Positions 24,874-33,641 of a DNA stretch of 64,000 nucleotides are shown in pieces (position 1 is the stretch's first letter; each line of letters opens with the position of its first letter). The stretch comes from Thalassobaculum litoreum DSM 18839 (lineage in GTDB: Bacteria; Pseudomonadota; Alphaproteobacteria; Thalassobaculales; Thalassobaculaceae): the NCBI RefSeq assembly GCF_900102465.1, contig NZ_FNBW01000015.1, forward strand, positions 62,001 through 126,000, read 5' to 3'. A program made the translations under genes and the position numbers. The notes beneath the pieces are model-generated. The model ran no database searches, was not told the DNA's origin, and saw only the letters and a list, made by a program, of their open reading frames with translations.

Positions 24874-26023
24874 GCCCCGAGCGTCGGACGATCTCCTCGA
24901 AGATGCCGGGGATCTGGGCCGCCGCCCGGTTGCCGCCCGGCTTGCCGGCACCCGGGTTTCGCGCTGCGGCCCCTCTGACCAGCAGGGATCTGAGCGACGC
25001 GGCGAAGTGCTTCGGCGTGGAGAACACCGCGCCGGCGCCGTTGCGGGTGATCCATCTCAGCACGGCGTGTTCCTGCGGCAGCACGTTCTGCCGGTCGATC
25101 AGGATCGGCAGACCGACGGCCAGGGCCTCGCTGACCGAGAGCGGGCCGGTCTTGCCGACGAAGATGTCGGAGACCGCCATGTAGCGATGCACCTCGCGGG
25201 TATAGCCCTTGACCAGGGTCGGGAACGGCAGGGCGGCATCCTCGATCGACCGTGCGAGCGCCTCGTTGCGGCCGCACAGGAACACCATCTGGATGTCCGG
25301 CGGATCGCCGCGCAGGGCCTCGGCCATTTCCAGCATCCGCGCACTGCCGTAGCCGCCGTACATCATGCACACCACCGGCCTGTCCGGGGCCAGTCCCAAC
25401 GCGGTCCGGGCGGCGGCCATGTCGGCGGGGACCGGCTCCAGGAACACCGGCCGTGTCAGCAGTCCGTCCATGCGGAACAGCTTGTCCTCGGGATGCGGCT
25501 TGCGCGCGAGGCGCTGCTGGCAGACATCGGTCCCGGCGATGGCGAAGTAGTCCTGGCGCCTGGGAAACCAGACCGACGGCAGCATCTCGGTCCAGTCGGT
25601 CATCAGCACCGTGAACGGCGTCGCGCCGCCGCGGTACCGGTTCAGGCTGTCGAGCAGGAGGTGGTTGATCATCGGCAGGACGGAGACCACCAGATCGGGC
25701 TCGGTCCGCTCCCACAGGGCGGAGAAGGCGGCCCGTGCCCATCCGCCGAGCATCGCCACGTTGATCAGCGCGCCGAGATAGAAGGCGAGGCAGAAGGCCC
25801 CGGTCCGGCCCTGCTGCAGGATCAGTTCATTGTAGGTCTGTTCGACATCCCGCGACGTGTGGCGGGCGAACAGGTCCAGATGCGGCAGCACGTCCTGATA
25901 CGCGTTGACCATCGTGACCCGGTAGCGGCCGGTCGCCTCAAGGATGTCCTTGAGCGCCTCTCCGGTCGCCCGATGACCGCCACCCGCATCGGTGTAGACG
26001 ACCACCACATGCCGCCGCCTCAT
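24863..26023 (-). CDS. GT28 glycosyltransferase of the monogalactosyldiacylglycerol synthase (MGD) type
   Basis: A 386-residue GT-B enzyme. The N-terminal VVVVYTDAGGGHRATGEAL matches the D-x-GGGH-R motif of MGD/processive lipid glycosyltransferases. A central VLMTDWTE acceptor-side strand follows, then VVCMMYGGYGSARM and the donor-binding KTGPLSVSEALAVGLPILI with PQEHAVLRWITRNGAG, aligning with KxGPxTxxEAxxxGLPxxL and QE in plant MGD. It probably transfers one hexose onto diacylglycerol at the inner membrane. ATGA overlap with the cyclopropane synthase gene (26020-26023) puts both in one operon. Galactose versus glucose is not decided by sequence alone. Confidence 0.82.
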   Translation of the reverse strand: MRRRHVVVVYTDAGGGHRATGEALKDILEATGRYRVTMVNAYQDVLPHLDLFARHTSRDVEQTYNELILQQGRTGAFCLAFYLGALINVAMLGGWARAAFSALWERTEPDLVVSVLPMINHLLLDSLNRYRGGATPFTVLMTDWTEMLPSVWFPRRQDYFAIAGTDVCQQRLARKPHPEDKLFRMDGLLTRPVFLEPVPADMAAARTALGLAPDRPVVCMMYGGYGSARMLEMAEALRGDPPDIQMVFLCGRNEALARSIEDAALPFPTLVKGYTREVHRYMAVSDIFVGKTGPLSVSEALAVGLPILIDRQNVLPQEHAVLRWITRNGAGAVFSTPKHFAASLRSLLVRGAAARNPGAGKPGGNRAAAQIPGIFEEIVRRSGLRP

Positions 26024-27207
26024 CGATAGAGATGGTCCCGCGTCAACGGCAGGTCGTTGTTCAGGCCCTTGGAGAACACCGTCTGGAACAGCCGGTTGCC
26101 GCCATATTCGAAGGATGTCTTGCTGACGATCCAGTACAGCCGGTACATCCGCGCGAACCGCTCGCCGTACCGCTCGACCACCGTGTCGTAGTTCTGCTCG
26201 TAGCGTTCCATCCAATGCTTGATGGTCAGCGGGTAGTGCATGCGCAGGTTCTCGACGTCCAGGATGCTGAGCCGGCGCGCGCTCATCTCCTGAATGATGT
26301 GAGAGAGCACCGGCACGTGGCTGCCGGGGAACACGTACTTCATGGTCCACGGGTCGTCGGGGAACGGCGTGTCGTTGGCGATCGTGTGCACCAGACCGAC
26401 CCCGCCGGGCTTCAGCAGGTCCGAGATCTTCGACATGAAGGTGCCGATGTAACCCTCGCCCGCATGCTCGAGCATGCCGATCGAGCCGACCTTGTCGAAG
26501 CTGCCTTCGAGCTCGCGGTAATCCTTCAGCTCGAGCCGGATCCGGTCTTGCAGGCCGCGCTCGGCGATGCGCCGGTTCCCCAGCTCGACCTGGGGTTCGG
26601 ACAGGGTCACCCCGACACCGGAAATACCGTAGGTCTCCGCCGCGTAGATCAGGAACCCGCCCCACCCGCAGCCGAGATCGGCGATATGCTCGCCCTGCTT
26701 CAGCATGAGCTTGCGGCAGACATGCTCGAACTTCTGCTTCTGCGCCTGCTCCAGAGTATCTTCCGGCGTGTGGAAGTAGGCGCAGGTATAGGCGAAGGTC
26801 TCGTCCAGAAAGAGCTCGAAGAAGTCGTTGCCGAGATTGTAGTGGAAGCGGGCGTTCTTGCCCGAGCGCTGCACGGTGTTGCGGTGCAGGAGATAGGTCG
26901 CCGCCAGGCGGGCCTTTTCCTTCCAGGACATCGGCAAGGTGCCGAAATCGATGATGTGGCCAAGCTTGAACAGAAGATCGACATCGCCGTCGATCTCGAT
27001 GTCACCGTTCATGTAGGATTCGGCGAAGCCGAGGAAGTTGTCGGCAAGGCACCGGCTGAGTGCTTCGCGCGTCTTGATCCGGAGCGTGACCTGCGGCTCG
27101 CCGTCGCCGACGCGGACCTCGTCGTCGTCCCAGAATCGCACGGCGAACCGGGCCGACGGATCGGCCGCGCCCATTTTCGCGATCAGTTGCTTGGCGGCAT
27201 CTTTCAT
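26020..27207 (-). CDS. cfa: Cyclopropane-fatty-acyl-phospholipid synthase
   Basis: SAM-dependent enzyme that methylenates double bonds of membrane lipid acyl chains; 395 residues, normal length. Key parts: ARFHYNLGNDFFELFLDE (substrate-side signature), AYTCAYF, the SAM-binding DLGCGWGGFLIYAAE, and SIGMLEHAGEGYIGTFM. The C-terminal domain HYPLTIKHWMERYEQN and FSKGLNND are intact. It is transcribed with the MGD-like gene (ATGA overlap), so acyl modification and head-group synthesis are coupled, while the desaturase that makes its substrate double bond is next door. Confidence 0.95.
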   Translation of the reverse strand: MKDAAKQLIAKMGAADPSARFAVRFWDDDEVRVGDGEPQVTLRIKTREALSRCLADNFLGFAESYMNGDIEIDGDVDLLFKLGHIIDFGTLPMSWKEKARLAATYLLHRNTVQRSGKNARFHYNLGNDFFELFLDETFAYTCAYFHTPEDTLEQAQKQKFEHVCRKLMLKQGEHIADLGCGWGGFLIYAAETYGISGVGVTLSEPQVELGNRRIAERGLQDRIRLELKDYRELEGSFDKVGSIGMLEHAGEGYIGTFMSKISDLLKPGGVGLVHTIANDTPFPDDPWTMKYVFPGSHVPVLSHIIQEMSARRLSILDVENLRMHYPLTIKHWMERYEQNYDTVVERYGERFARMYRLYWIVSKTSFEYGGNRLFQTVFSKGLNNDLPLTRDHLYR

Positions 27208-27362
27208 CCGTAGATCTTCCTGTCCTTGCGCGGCGGCGATGGTTACCGATCATACGTCATCGAACAACTGCTTTGATGATGCTTGAAGCGCTGTGTTTTC
27301 CGTGGCTTGTGGTCGGCGGCGTCGGGCTCCGGGGGGAAGGCTCGACAGACGGGGAGTGGGCA

Positions 27363-27959
27363 ATGTACCGGGAAATTCTGGCGCGATGGGATCGTTTTGC
27401 GTCCGCGCAGTCCCGCAGCCGGCACCTGCCGCCCCGTCTGCTGGCCCATCTGAGACCGGGACAGAGCGTGCTCGATATCGGCACGTCGGACGGCCGGCTG
27501 GCGCGGGATCTGCTGCAGGCCGAACCCACATTGGACATCACCGCCATCGATTCGCATCCCCGTGCCGAGACCTACATCCCGGTGATCGAGGCCAACGGCC
27601 ACGATGTCCCGTTTGCGGACAATGCCTTCGATACCGTCATGCTGATCGACGTGCTGCACCACGACCTCCATCCGGAGCGCATCCTGCGCGAAGCGGCGCG
27701 GGTGGCGCGCGGCCGGGTGCTCATCAAGGACCATTACTGGGTGACCGCGTTGGACCGCGCGGTTCTCCGACTGTCGGACTATCTGGGTAACCGGGCCTAC
27801 GACATTCCGCTGCCGTACAACTACCTGCGGCTGGAGGAGTGGCGCGACCTGTTCACCGGCCTGGATGCGCGCGTCGTCGCGACCGAAACGTTCCACTACA
27901 GCGTCTACGACCGCTGCAAGCAGGTGACCTTTCTGCTCGACACCGGGTGCAAGGAGTGA
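27363..27959 (+). CDS. Class I SAM-dependent methyltransferase
   Basis: A 198-residue methyltransferase (type 11). Motif I is VLDIGTSDGRLARDL, then the acidic residue in ITAIDSHPR, motif II/III VPFADNAFDTVMLIDVLHH and RVLIKDHYW. The substrate domain is small. GGGAG precedes the ATG at 27363. It is divergent from the cyclopropane synthase operon; the shared 155-base promoter gap contains an imperfect inverted repeat, TCATCGAA (27257-27264) and TTTGATGA (27272-27279). A role in lipid or quinone modification fits the location but is not demonstrated. Confidence 0.82.
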   Translation: MYREILARWDRFASAQSRSRHLPPRLLAHLRPGQSVLDIGTSDGRLARDLLQAEPTLDITAIDSHPRAETYIPVIEANGHDVPFADNAFDTVMLIDVLHHDLHPERILREAARVARGRVLIKDHYWVTALDRAVLRLSDYLGNRAYDIPLPYNYLRLEEWRDLFTGLDARVVATETFHYSVYDRCKQVTFLLDTGCKE

Positions 27960-28002
27960 TCGAACCGCTGTCGGGTAGAGTTTGGAATTCGGAGCCGGAT
28001 GG

Positions 28003-28629
28003 ATGACCGATCTCGCAATATCGGCGCTCACCAACGCCATTCTGGCGGCCGAGATCTTCTTTCTGGCAGGCCTGTCGTTCCGGGGCGGTCTGGAGCGGTG
28101 GTCCGCGGCCTGGCTGTTCGCGCTGTATCTCACGTTCATCGGCCTCGCCAACCTGCTCGGGACGATCGATCACGGCTTCCTGGAACCGATCGACCACCCG
28201 GCAAACATCCCGGTCCGCACGGCCACGCGATCGGTGATCGCCCTGGCGACCTTCACCTTGCTCATGTGCACCGCCCGCCAGTTCTTCGGCGCGCTGGGCA
28301 CGCGGATATGTCTGGTGGCCGGGCTTGCCGGGCTGGCCGCGACGGTGTGGGTGACCGCGACCCAGGACAATTTCCTCGTGCTGGTCGCCGGAAACTTCGT
28401 GGTCATGCTGCTGACCCTCGGCCTGCATCTGTGGGGTCTGCGGCGCGGCACCGGATCCCTGCTGCTCTGCGCCGGTATCGTCGCCTCCATCGCCGCCAGT
28501 CTGATCATCCCGTTCGGCGGTGACGGCGTGGAGCCTCTCGGCCTCTACGGCACGTTTCACATCGCCTTGATCGGCGCTTCCTTCATCCTGTATCTGGGCG
28601 GGCGGGACCTGAAGGCCCGTGTCGCCTGA
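28003..28629 (+). CDS. Seven-helix membrane protein of unknown function
   Basis: A 208-residue protein with about seven hydrophobic helices and short loops (LTNAILAAEIFFLAGLSF, WLFALYLTFIGLANLLGTI, and so on). Conserved-looking polar residues include a His-Gly pair after the second helix (DHGFLE) and a His in the last pair (GTFHIALIGASF). This layout resembles PAQR/ceramidase-like or DUF6962-type membrane proteins, but I cannot assign it. It sits between lipid genes and reads with its neighbours on the same strand. Confidence 0.65.
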   Translation: MTDLAISALTNAILAAEIFFLAGLSFRGGLERWSAAWLFALYLTFIGLANLLGTIDHGFLEPIDHPANIPVRTATRSVIALATFTLLMCTARQFFGALGTRICLVAGLAGLAATVWVTATQDNFLVLVAGNFVVMLLTLGLHLWGLRRGTGSLLLCAGIVASIAASLIIPFGGDGVEPLGLYGTFHIALIGASFILYLGGRDLKARVA

Positions 28630-28697
28630 GGGCGGCCGGGCACCCGGCGATGGTCCCGCTCCGGCAGAACCGATGCGCCAGTGAGGACTACCCGTCC

Positions 28698-29825
28698 ATG
28701 ACCGATACCTCTCCCGACGCATCCGTCGCCGCGGCTCCGCAGCCCGCCTCCGTCGCCAACCTGAAGATGCTCTCGCCGGAGACGCGGGAGGCCATGATCT
28801 CCGTCGCCGAGCGTCTGGACATCGCCGCCGGGGATGTGCTGTTCGCCGAGAACGAGGACGGCAACGAGCTGTTCATCATCGAGACCGGCCGGGTCGTCGG
28901 GTTCCGCGCCGGACGGGAGGACGACGAGGACTGGCCGGTGCTGCATCTGGCCGAAGGCGATATCGTCGGCGAGCTGTCCTTCCTCGATGGGGCCGAGCGT
29001 CACATCACCGCCCGGGCCGAGACCGACTGCACGCTGCTGCGGATCAGTCCGTTCGACCTGCTGCTGCTGGAAGGCGGCGACCATTTCTACGACAACCTGC
29101 GGGCCAGCGTCGGCATCACCGTCGTCAGCCGGCTGCGCGTCGGCACCGACATCCACGTGGCGACCCTCGATCACCAGCTCGAGCTGGCGCGCACGCAGCA
29201 GCAGTTCGGCCAGTTCTTCATCTACATCATCGCGATGTTCTCGATCGGCATGCTGGTGAGCAATGTGGTCGCCACCCAGCTGATCGAGATCAACGTCTAT
29301 ACCGAGGTGTTCGCCTGGCAGTATCTGGCGGTGCTGATGATCCCCAGTCTGGTGATCGTCCGCATGATGAAGATCCCCTTGCGGGACCTCGGGCTCACCA
29401 CGACCGGCATGCGGAAATCGGTGACCGAGGGGCTGGCGGTATCCGCCGTTTTCGTGGCCGCGTCGGTGGCCTACTACTTCGCGTCCTTTGCCGTCGAGGC
29501 GATCCCGCCGGTCACGCTCAGTTTCGACTTCTGGGGATCGGTGAGCTACTTCGCGCATTCCTTCCTTCAGGAGGTCGTCGCCCGTGGTCTGCTGCAGTCC
29601 TCGTTCCAGCGGTTCCTGAAGGACCGCAAGGGCTACCGCGCGGTGTTCCTGAGCGCCATGCTGTTCGGGATGTTCCATATTCATTTCGGCATCGCGGCGG
29701 TGGTCATGGTCTTCCTGACCAGCGTGCTTTTCGGCCTGTTCTACCTGCGTCACCAGAACATCGCCGGCGTCACGATCTTCCACTACTTCGCCGGCGCCTG
29801 CGCCTTTGCCATGGGAATGCTCTAG
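28698..29825 (+). CDS. Cyclic-nucleotide-binding domain fused to CPBP-family membrane protease
   Basis: A 375-residue fusion. Residues ~22-150 form a cNMP-binding beta-barrel (AAGDVLFAENEDGNELFII; phosphate-binding-cassette region GDIVGELSFLDGAERHITA). The C-terminal ~170-375 are about seven helices with CPBP/CAAX-protease motifs: QEVVARG (E292, R296; the first Glu of EExxxR is Gln), FGMFHIH (H327) and IFHYFAGA (H362). The missing first Glu may weaken catalysis. A nucleotide or other effector probably gates a membrane protease. Fusion is direct from one uninterrupted frame; target unknown. Confidence 0.78.
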   Translation: MTDTSPDASVAAAPQPASVANLKMLSPETREAMISVAERLDIAAGDVLFAENEDGNELFIIETGRVVGFRAGREDDEDWPVLHLAEGDIVGELSFLDGAERHITARAETDCTLLRISPFDLLLLEGGDHFYDNLRASVGITVVSRLRVGTDIHVATLDHQLELARTQQQFGQFFIYIIAMFSIGMLVSNVVATQLIEINVYTEVFAWQYLAVLMIPSLVIVRMMKIPLRDLGLTTTGMRKSVTEGLAVSAVFVAASVAYYFASFAVEAIPPVTLSFDFWGSVSYFAHSFLQEVVARGLLQSSFQRFLKDRKGYRAVFLSAMLFGMFHIHFGIAAVVMVFLTSVLFGLFYLRHQNIAGVTIFHYFAGACAFAMGML

Positions 29826-29827
29826 GA

Positions 29828-29893
29828 CTGACGGCCTGGACACGTTCGGACGATGCCGTCCGGGGGCGCTTCGCTTTCGGGGCCGGCCGTCAG
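29828..29893. terminator. Nested hairpins between convergent genes
   Basis: Outer perfect arms CTGACGGCC (29828-29836) and GGCCGTCAG (29885-29893) enclose an inner hairpin CGGACG-ATGC-CGTCCG (29847-29862) and a small GCG-CTT-CGC-TTTC hairpin. Located between the convergent protease-fusion and galE genes, so a bidirectional transcription end is plausible; the U-run is short. Confidence 0.4.
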
Positions 29894-30915
29894 CGGCGGT
29901 GCGAGACCCGTTCACGCCGGGGCCGCTCGCGCCCGGTGTCGACCGCCGCGAATGCGCGGGCGGCATCCGCGATGATCTGCTCGAGGCTGGAGCGTCGGGA
30001 CGACCAGTTCAGGCACCGCTGGGCGAGGGTGGGATCGGCCACGAGCATGGCCGGATCGCCGGTGCGGCGCGCGGCCTCCCTGATGGGTATTGGACGACCG
30101 ACTGTCTCTTCGACCGCCGCGATCACCTCCCTGACCGAATATCCCCGCCCGGAGCCGAGATTGGCGATCAGATCGTCTTTGCCGGCCAGCAGGTGCCGAA
30201 GTGCCAGGACATGCGCGTCGGCGATGTCGCTGACATGGACATAGTCCCGCACGCAGGTTCCGTCCGGTGTGTCGTAGTCGGTCCCGTAGATCGACATGCT
30301 CCCGTGCTGGGCGAGGGCGGTCCGCAGAAGGCGGGGGATCAGATGGGTCTCGGGCTCATGGTCCTCCCGCAACTCGCCGTCGGGATCGGCGCCGGCGGCG
30401 TTGAAGAATCGGAAGCCGCAATAGCGCAGGCCGTGCGAGGCCGACGCTTCCCGCACCGCGTCCTCCATCATCAGCTTGCTGCGACCGTAGGGCGTGGCCG
30501 GCCGCAACGGGTGGGCCTCCGAGATCGGGGCGGTTGCGGCGTCGCCGTACACCGCGGCGGTCGAGGAGAACACCAGCACGTCGACACCGCTCGAGCGCAG
30601 GGCCTGGAGCAGGCTGCGCGTGCCGGTAACGTTGGTCGAATAGTAGCGCGCTGGGTGGCGCGTGGACTCGGCGGCGTCGATCCGGGCGGCGAAGTGCAGC
30701 GCGGCGACCGGGCGATGGCGGGAGACCACCTCGGCCAGCCGCTGTCCGTCGCAGATATCGCCGACTTCGATCGGCCCCCAGCGGACTGCGTCGCGCGTTC
30801 CGTTGGAGAGGTCGTCATAGACCACCGGCCGATACCCCGCGGCCGCGAGAGCCTTGCAGGCATGGCTGCCGACAAACCCGGCGCCACCGGTGACAAGAAC
30901 AACAGGGTCAGCCAT
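29890..30915 (-). CDS. galE: UDP-glucose 4-epimerase
   Basis: Interconverts UDP-glucose and UDP-galactose; 341 residues, full length. NAD-binding TGGAGFVGSHACKAL (9-23), the serine strand FSSTAAVYG, catalytic TPYGRSK (Y-x3-K), FRFFNAAGADPDGELRE and the CVRDYVHVSDIADAH block are all classic GalE. In this island it would supply UDP-galactose to the MGD-like and DGD1-like enzymes, 4-8 kb away. Its direct genetic partner is unclear because it stands alone on its strand. Confidence 0.93.
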   Translation of the reverse strand: MADPVVLVTGGAGFVGSHACKALAAAGYRPVVYDDLSNGTRDAVRWGPIEVGDICDGQRLAEVVSRHRPVAALHFAARIDAAESTRHPARYYSTNVTGTRSLLQALRSSGVDVLVFSSTAAVYGDAATAPISEAHPLRPATPYGRSKLMMEDAVREASASHGLRYCGFRFFNAAGADPDGELREDHEPETHLIPRLLRTALAQHGSMSIYGTDYDTPDGTCVRDYVHVSDIADAHVLALRHLLAGKDDLIANLGSGRGYSVREVIAAVEETVGRPIPIREAARRTGDPAMLVADPTLAQRCLNWSSRRSSLEQIIADAARAFAAVDTGRERPRRERVSHRR

Positions 30916-31069
30916 TTAACCGTCTTTATGCCGTGGCCGGAGTCGGGGCAGGGCGTCGCACCATATTGCGGATCCGTCGCGCGGCAAGACTGGAATCATC
31001 GGATGCTGGATTGGACCGGCCCTGACGAGGAATGCGGCTTCGGGCGAAAACAGCCGTCTATGCAGACAC

Positions 31070-32218
31070 CTACAGCCGCGCAACGGCCGTCGCCGGCACC
31101 CGAACCCTCGCCAGCAGGGCGAGGCCGGCGGCGATCAGCGCCGCGGCGCCGAGCATGACCGTGATCCCGGTCTGCCACAGGATCTGGGTGACGACCGCTA
31201 TCGGAATCCCGACCGCCACCCGGTATTGCGGGCGGTAGAGCCGGCGCGGCCGGACCTCGATGACGGCGTCCAGCACGCCGGTCGGCCGGGCCCAGCGATC
31301 GGTCTGGTCCTGCAGTCCCGCCGCCGCCTCGATCCGGTTGCCTTCGAGCAGCGCGACATACGAGATGATGTCGTTGGTTTCCTGGTATTCCCGGACCACG
31401 TCGCCGAGGCCGACCAGATCGCTGGGATCGATGCCGAGGGCCATGGCCTCGCCGAGGCGGGACCCGAGGGATTCCCCATAGGCGTTGGCGGTCTCGATCG
31501 CCTTGGTGGCGCCAAGGCCGAAGATCGTCGCCCCCACGATCGCGAGCCCGATCAGGCAGGTGACGGCGTAGAGGGTCGCCAGCTCCCGGTAGGACTGGAA
31601 GACCTCCGGATTGGCCAGAACTGCGGTGTGCACCACGATCCCGAGTGCCAGCAGAACCATGGCGGCGAGCCCGGCGATCGCCGTGCTCCGGCTGAATTCC
31701 GCGACGATCTCGTGCTCGTAGTAGACGACGATGCTGCCGGCGGGTCCGAACCGGCCGCTCACCGGCAGCGAGAACCGGGACAGCGAGCCATGATGCTGGA
31801 TCCCGGGAACCTCGCCGCCCATTCCCAGATAGCTGCCGTCGCTCCACTCGACAGGCCCGGCGTCGAACGCCTCGGGATTGCTCAGTACCACCTGATCCGT
31901 CAGGTCGACGATCTGGACGGCGCGGACCGCCGAGTCGAATCGCAGCACGCGGTCGCTGGCGGCGCCGAAGCCGATGAAGTCCGAGACCGGCAGGCCCATG
32001 GCCAGCATGCCGCCCATCGCCTTGTGGACGGTCTCCGCCTCGGTGCGGATGCGCTCCACGTCGAAGCGCGACGACGCCAGGGTCCACCACGCACCGCCGA
32101 GCAGGACGAGACCGGTCAGCACGACGCAGACGAGGGCGGCCAGGCGCGGGCGGGCACGCGCGACCGCGCCTGTCTGCGGGCCGGCCTCCGTCAAATTCGC
32201 TTCGAGTTGCTGACTCAT
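31070..32218 (-). CDS. Membrane protein with two extracytoplasmic sensor-like segments
   Basis: A 382-residue protein with about four helices: ~26-50, ~175-200, ~210-240 and ~345-375. The stretch between helices 1 and 2 (FDVERIRTEAETVHKAMGGM...VQIVDLTDQVVLSN) looks like a single Cache/PAS-like periplasmic sensor; a second, similar segment lies between helices 3 and 4 (DLVGLGDVVREYQETND...IISYVALLEGNRI). There is no cytoplasmic kinase, cyclase or phosphatase domain. AAGGTG precedes the ATG. Divergent from the binding-protein/PP2C pair, so it likely belongs to the same signalling unit; function otherwise unknown. Confidence 0.65.
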   Translation of the reverse strand: MSQQLEANLTEAGPQTGAVARARPRLAALVCVVLTGLVLLGGAWWTLASSRFDVERIRTEAETVHKAMGGMLAMGLPVSDFIGFGAASDRVLRFDSAVRAVQIVDLTDQVVLSNPEAFDAGPVEWSDGSYLGMGGEVPGIQHHGSLSRFSLPVSGRFGPAGSIVVYYEHEIVAEFSRSTAIAGLAAMVLLALGIVVHTAVLANPEVFQSYRELATLYAVTCLIGLAIVGATIFGLGATKAIETANAYGESLGSRLGEAMALGIDPSDLVGLGDVVREYQETNDIISYVALLEGNRIEAAAGLQDQTDRWARPTGVLDAVIEVRPRRLYRPQYRVAVGIPIAVVTQILWQTGITVMLGAAALIAAGLALLARVRVPATAVARL

Positions 32219-32380
32219 ACGGGCGCACCTTTCACGTGACCGGCAGAATAGGTCAGCCCGAAGGCGATGCAAGCCGGAGTCGCCCCCGGACCCGTCGCGC
32301 TAACGAGTTGCTGCGACTGATCGCGTGTGAAACAGTCGGGCAACGCAATAGCCCTATGTCTCGATGGGAGGAAGGATTCC

Positions 32381-33589
32381 GTGACGGCAGTCATGTTCCG
32401 ACGGGCACTGGTGGTGTGCCTTGTCGCCCTGATCGGAGGGACGGCGCTCGCCGGACGCCCGGCAGGGGCTGCCGAGGGCCGGCCGGTGCTGAACTGGCTG
32501 GAGTTCGGGGCTGCCACGCAGGAACATTACGAGATTTCTTCCGATCCGCAGGACACGGCGCGGATGCGCGCCGTTCCGGTATGGACCGACAAGCCGGCAC
32601 GCTTCCGGCTGCTGATGCTGATTCCGTTCAAGTCCGTTGCCGCCTACTCGATCGGCGTCGATGCCGTGATGGAGACGTTCCGGCAGCAGAATATCCCGGC
32701 GGAGTTCGAGATCTGGCTGTACGGAAACGACGACGCCATCGCGCAGGAGGCGGTCGCGTGGGCGGAGTCGAACGATGTGGACCTGATCATGCCCGTCGGG
32801 TCGAGGGCCGCGGCGTTCATGCACGAGACCTATTCCGGGGGCCGCCTGCCGGTGGTCACCAACTCCGCCAAGGATCCCGTCCTGCTCGGACAGATGCCGG
32901 ACTACCAGAGCGGCAGCGGCAGCAACATCGCCTATACGTCGAACACGGTGCCGATCCGCCTGTTCATCAGCTATCTTTTCCAGCTCCTGCCGGACCTCAA
33001 GAATGTCGGCGTGCTGTATGCCGAATCGAACCTCAGCGCGATCGAGACCCAGGTCGCGCCGCTGCACGATCTGGCGGACTCGTTCGGGCTGACCGTGCAC
33101 GACGTGGCGGTGCGCGACGGGGAGTTGCTGGAAGACGACCTGATCGCCGGCATGGGGCGGGTTCGTCTGCGGATGGTGAATTCGGATCCCGGTCTCACGG
33201 CCAGCGCCTGGATCGTGACCGGATCGACCTCGGTGTATCAGCGGATCGGCCTGATCAACGGGCTTGCCGGCCGCGCGCCGGTCGTCTCGACGCTGCCGGA
33301 CGTCGTGCGCAGCGGCGACGACAGCGCCGCCGTCTCGATCGGGATCAATCAGTCCACGGCGGTTCAGCTGTCGGCCTTCTACGCCATCAGCATCCTGACG
33401 GAAGGCGTCGATCCGGGCTCCCTGTCCGTCGGGGTCGTGACGCCGCCGGATCTCGCCATCAACTTCCGCGTCGCCCGGCAGATCGAGCTTCGGATCCCGT
33501 TCCGCTTCATGGAGGCGGCCACGTTCATCTATAACTACGACGGCAGGCAGGTGCGGGCATTCGGTCAGCCGGTCGGATTCATAAACTAG
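32381..33589 (+). CDS. ABC-type substrate-binding protein (TrpX/ABC_sub_bind family)
   Basis: A 402-residue exported periplasmic binding protein: hydrophobic signal ending RPAGAAEG, then two Rossmann-like lobes. Markers are VDLIMPVGSRAAAFMHETYS, LPVVTNSAKDPVLLGQ and a second lobe with KNVGVLYAESNLSAIE. No ABC permease or ATPase genes are near; instead a membrane PP2C phosphatase gene follows. It therefore probably acts as a ligand sensor for that protein. The GTG at 32381 has GGAGGAAGGA upstream and gives a usable signal peptide; ATG at 32393 is an alternative. The stop codon lies in a tandem repeat. Confidence 0.8.
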   Translation: MTAVMFRRALVVCLVALIGGTALAGRPAGAAEGRPVLNWLEFGAATQEHYEISSDPQDTARMRAVPVWTDKPARFRLLMLIPFKSVAAYSIGVDAVMETFRQQNIPAEFEIWLYGNDDAIAQEAVAWAESNDVDLIMPVGSRAAAFMHETYSGGRLPVVTNSAKDPVLLGQMPDYQSGSGSNIAYTSNTVPIRLFISYLFQLLPDLKNVGVLYAESNLSAIETQVAPLHDLADSFGLTVHDVAVRDGELLEDDLIAGMGRVRLRMVNSDPGLTASAWIVTGSTSVYQRIGLINGLAGRAPVVSTLPDVVRSGDDSAAVSIGINQSTAVQLSAFYAISILTEGVDPGSLSVGVVTPPDLAINFRVARQIELRIPFRFMEAATFIYNYDGRQVRAFGQPVGFIN

Positions 33590-33620
33590 TGCCAGTCTCG
33601 GAAACTAGTGCCAGTCCCGG
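33583..33620 (+). repeat. 19-base tandem duplication spanning a stop codon
   Basis: AAACTAGTGCCAGTCTCGG (33583-33601) is repeated directly at 33602-33620 with one change (T to C). The first copy contains the TAG that ends the binding-protein gene, and the second begins immediately after. The repeat falls between the binding-protein and phosphatase genes, 21 bases before the next ATG. Confidence 0.85.
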
Positions 33621-33641
33621 ATCGCCCATGACCGATTTCCC

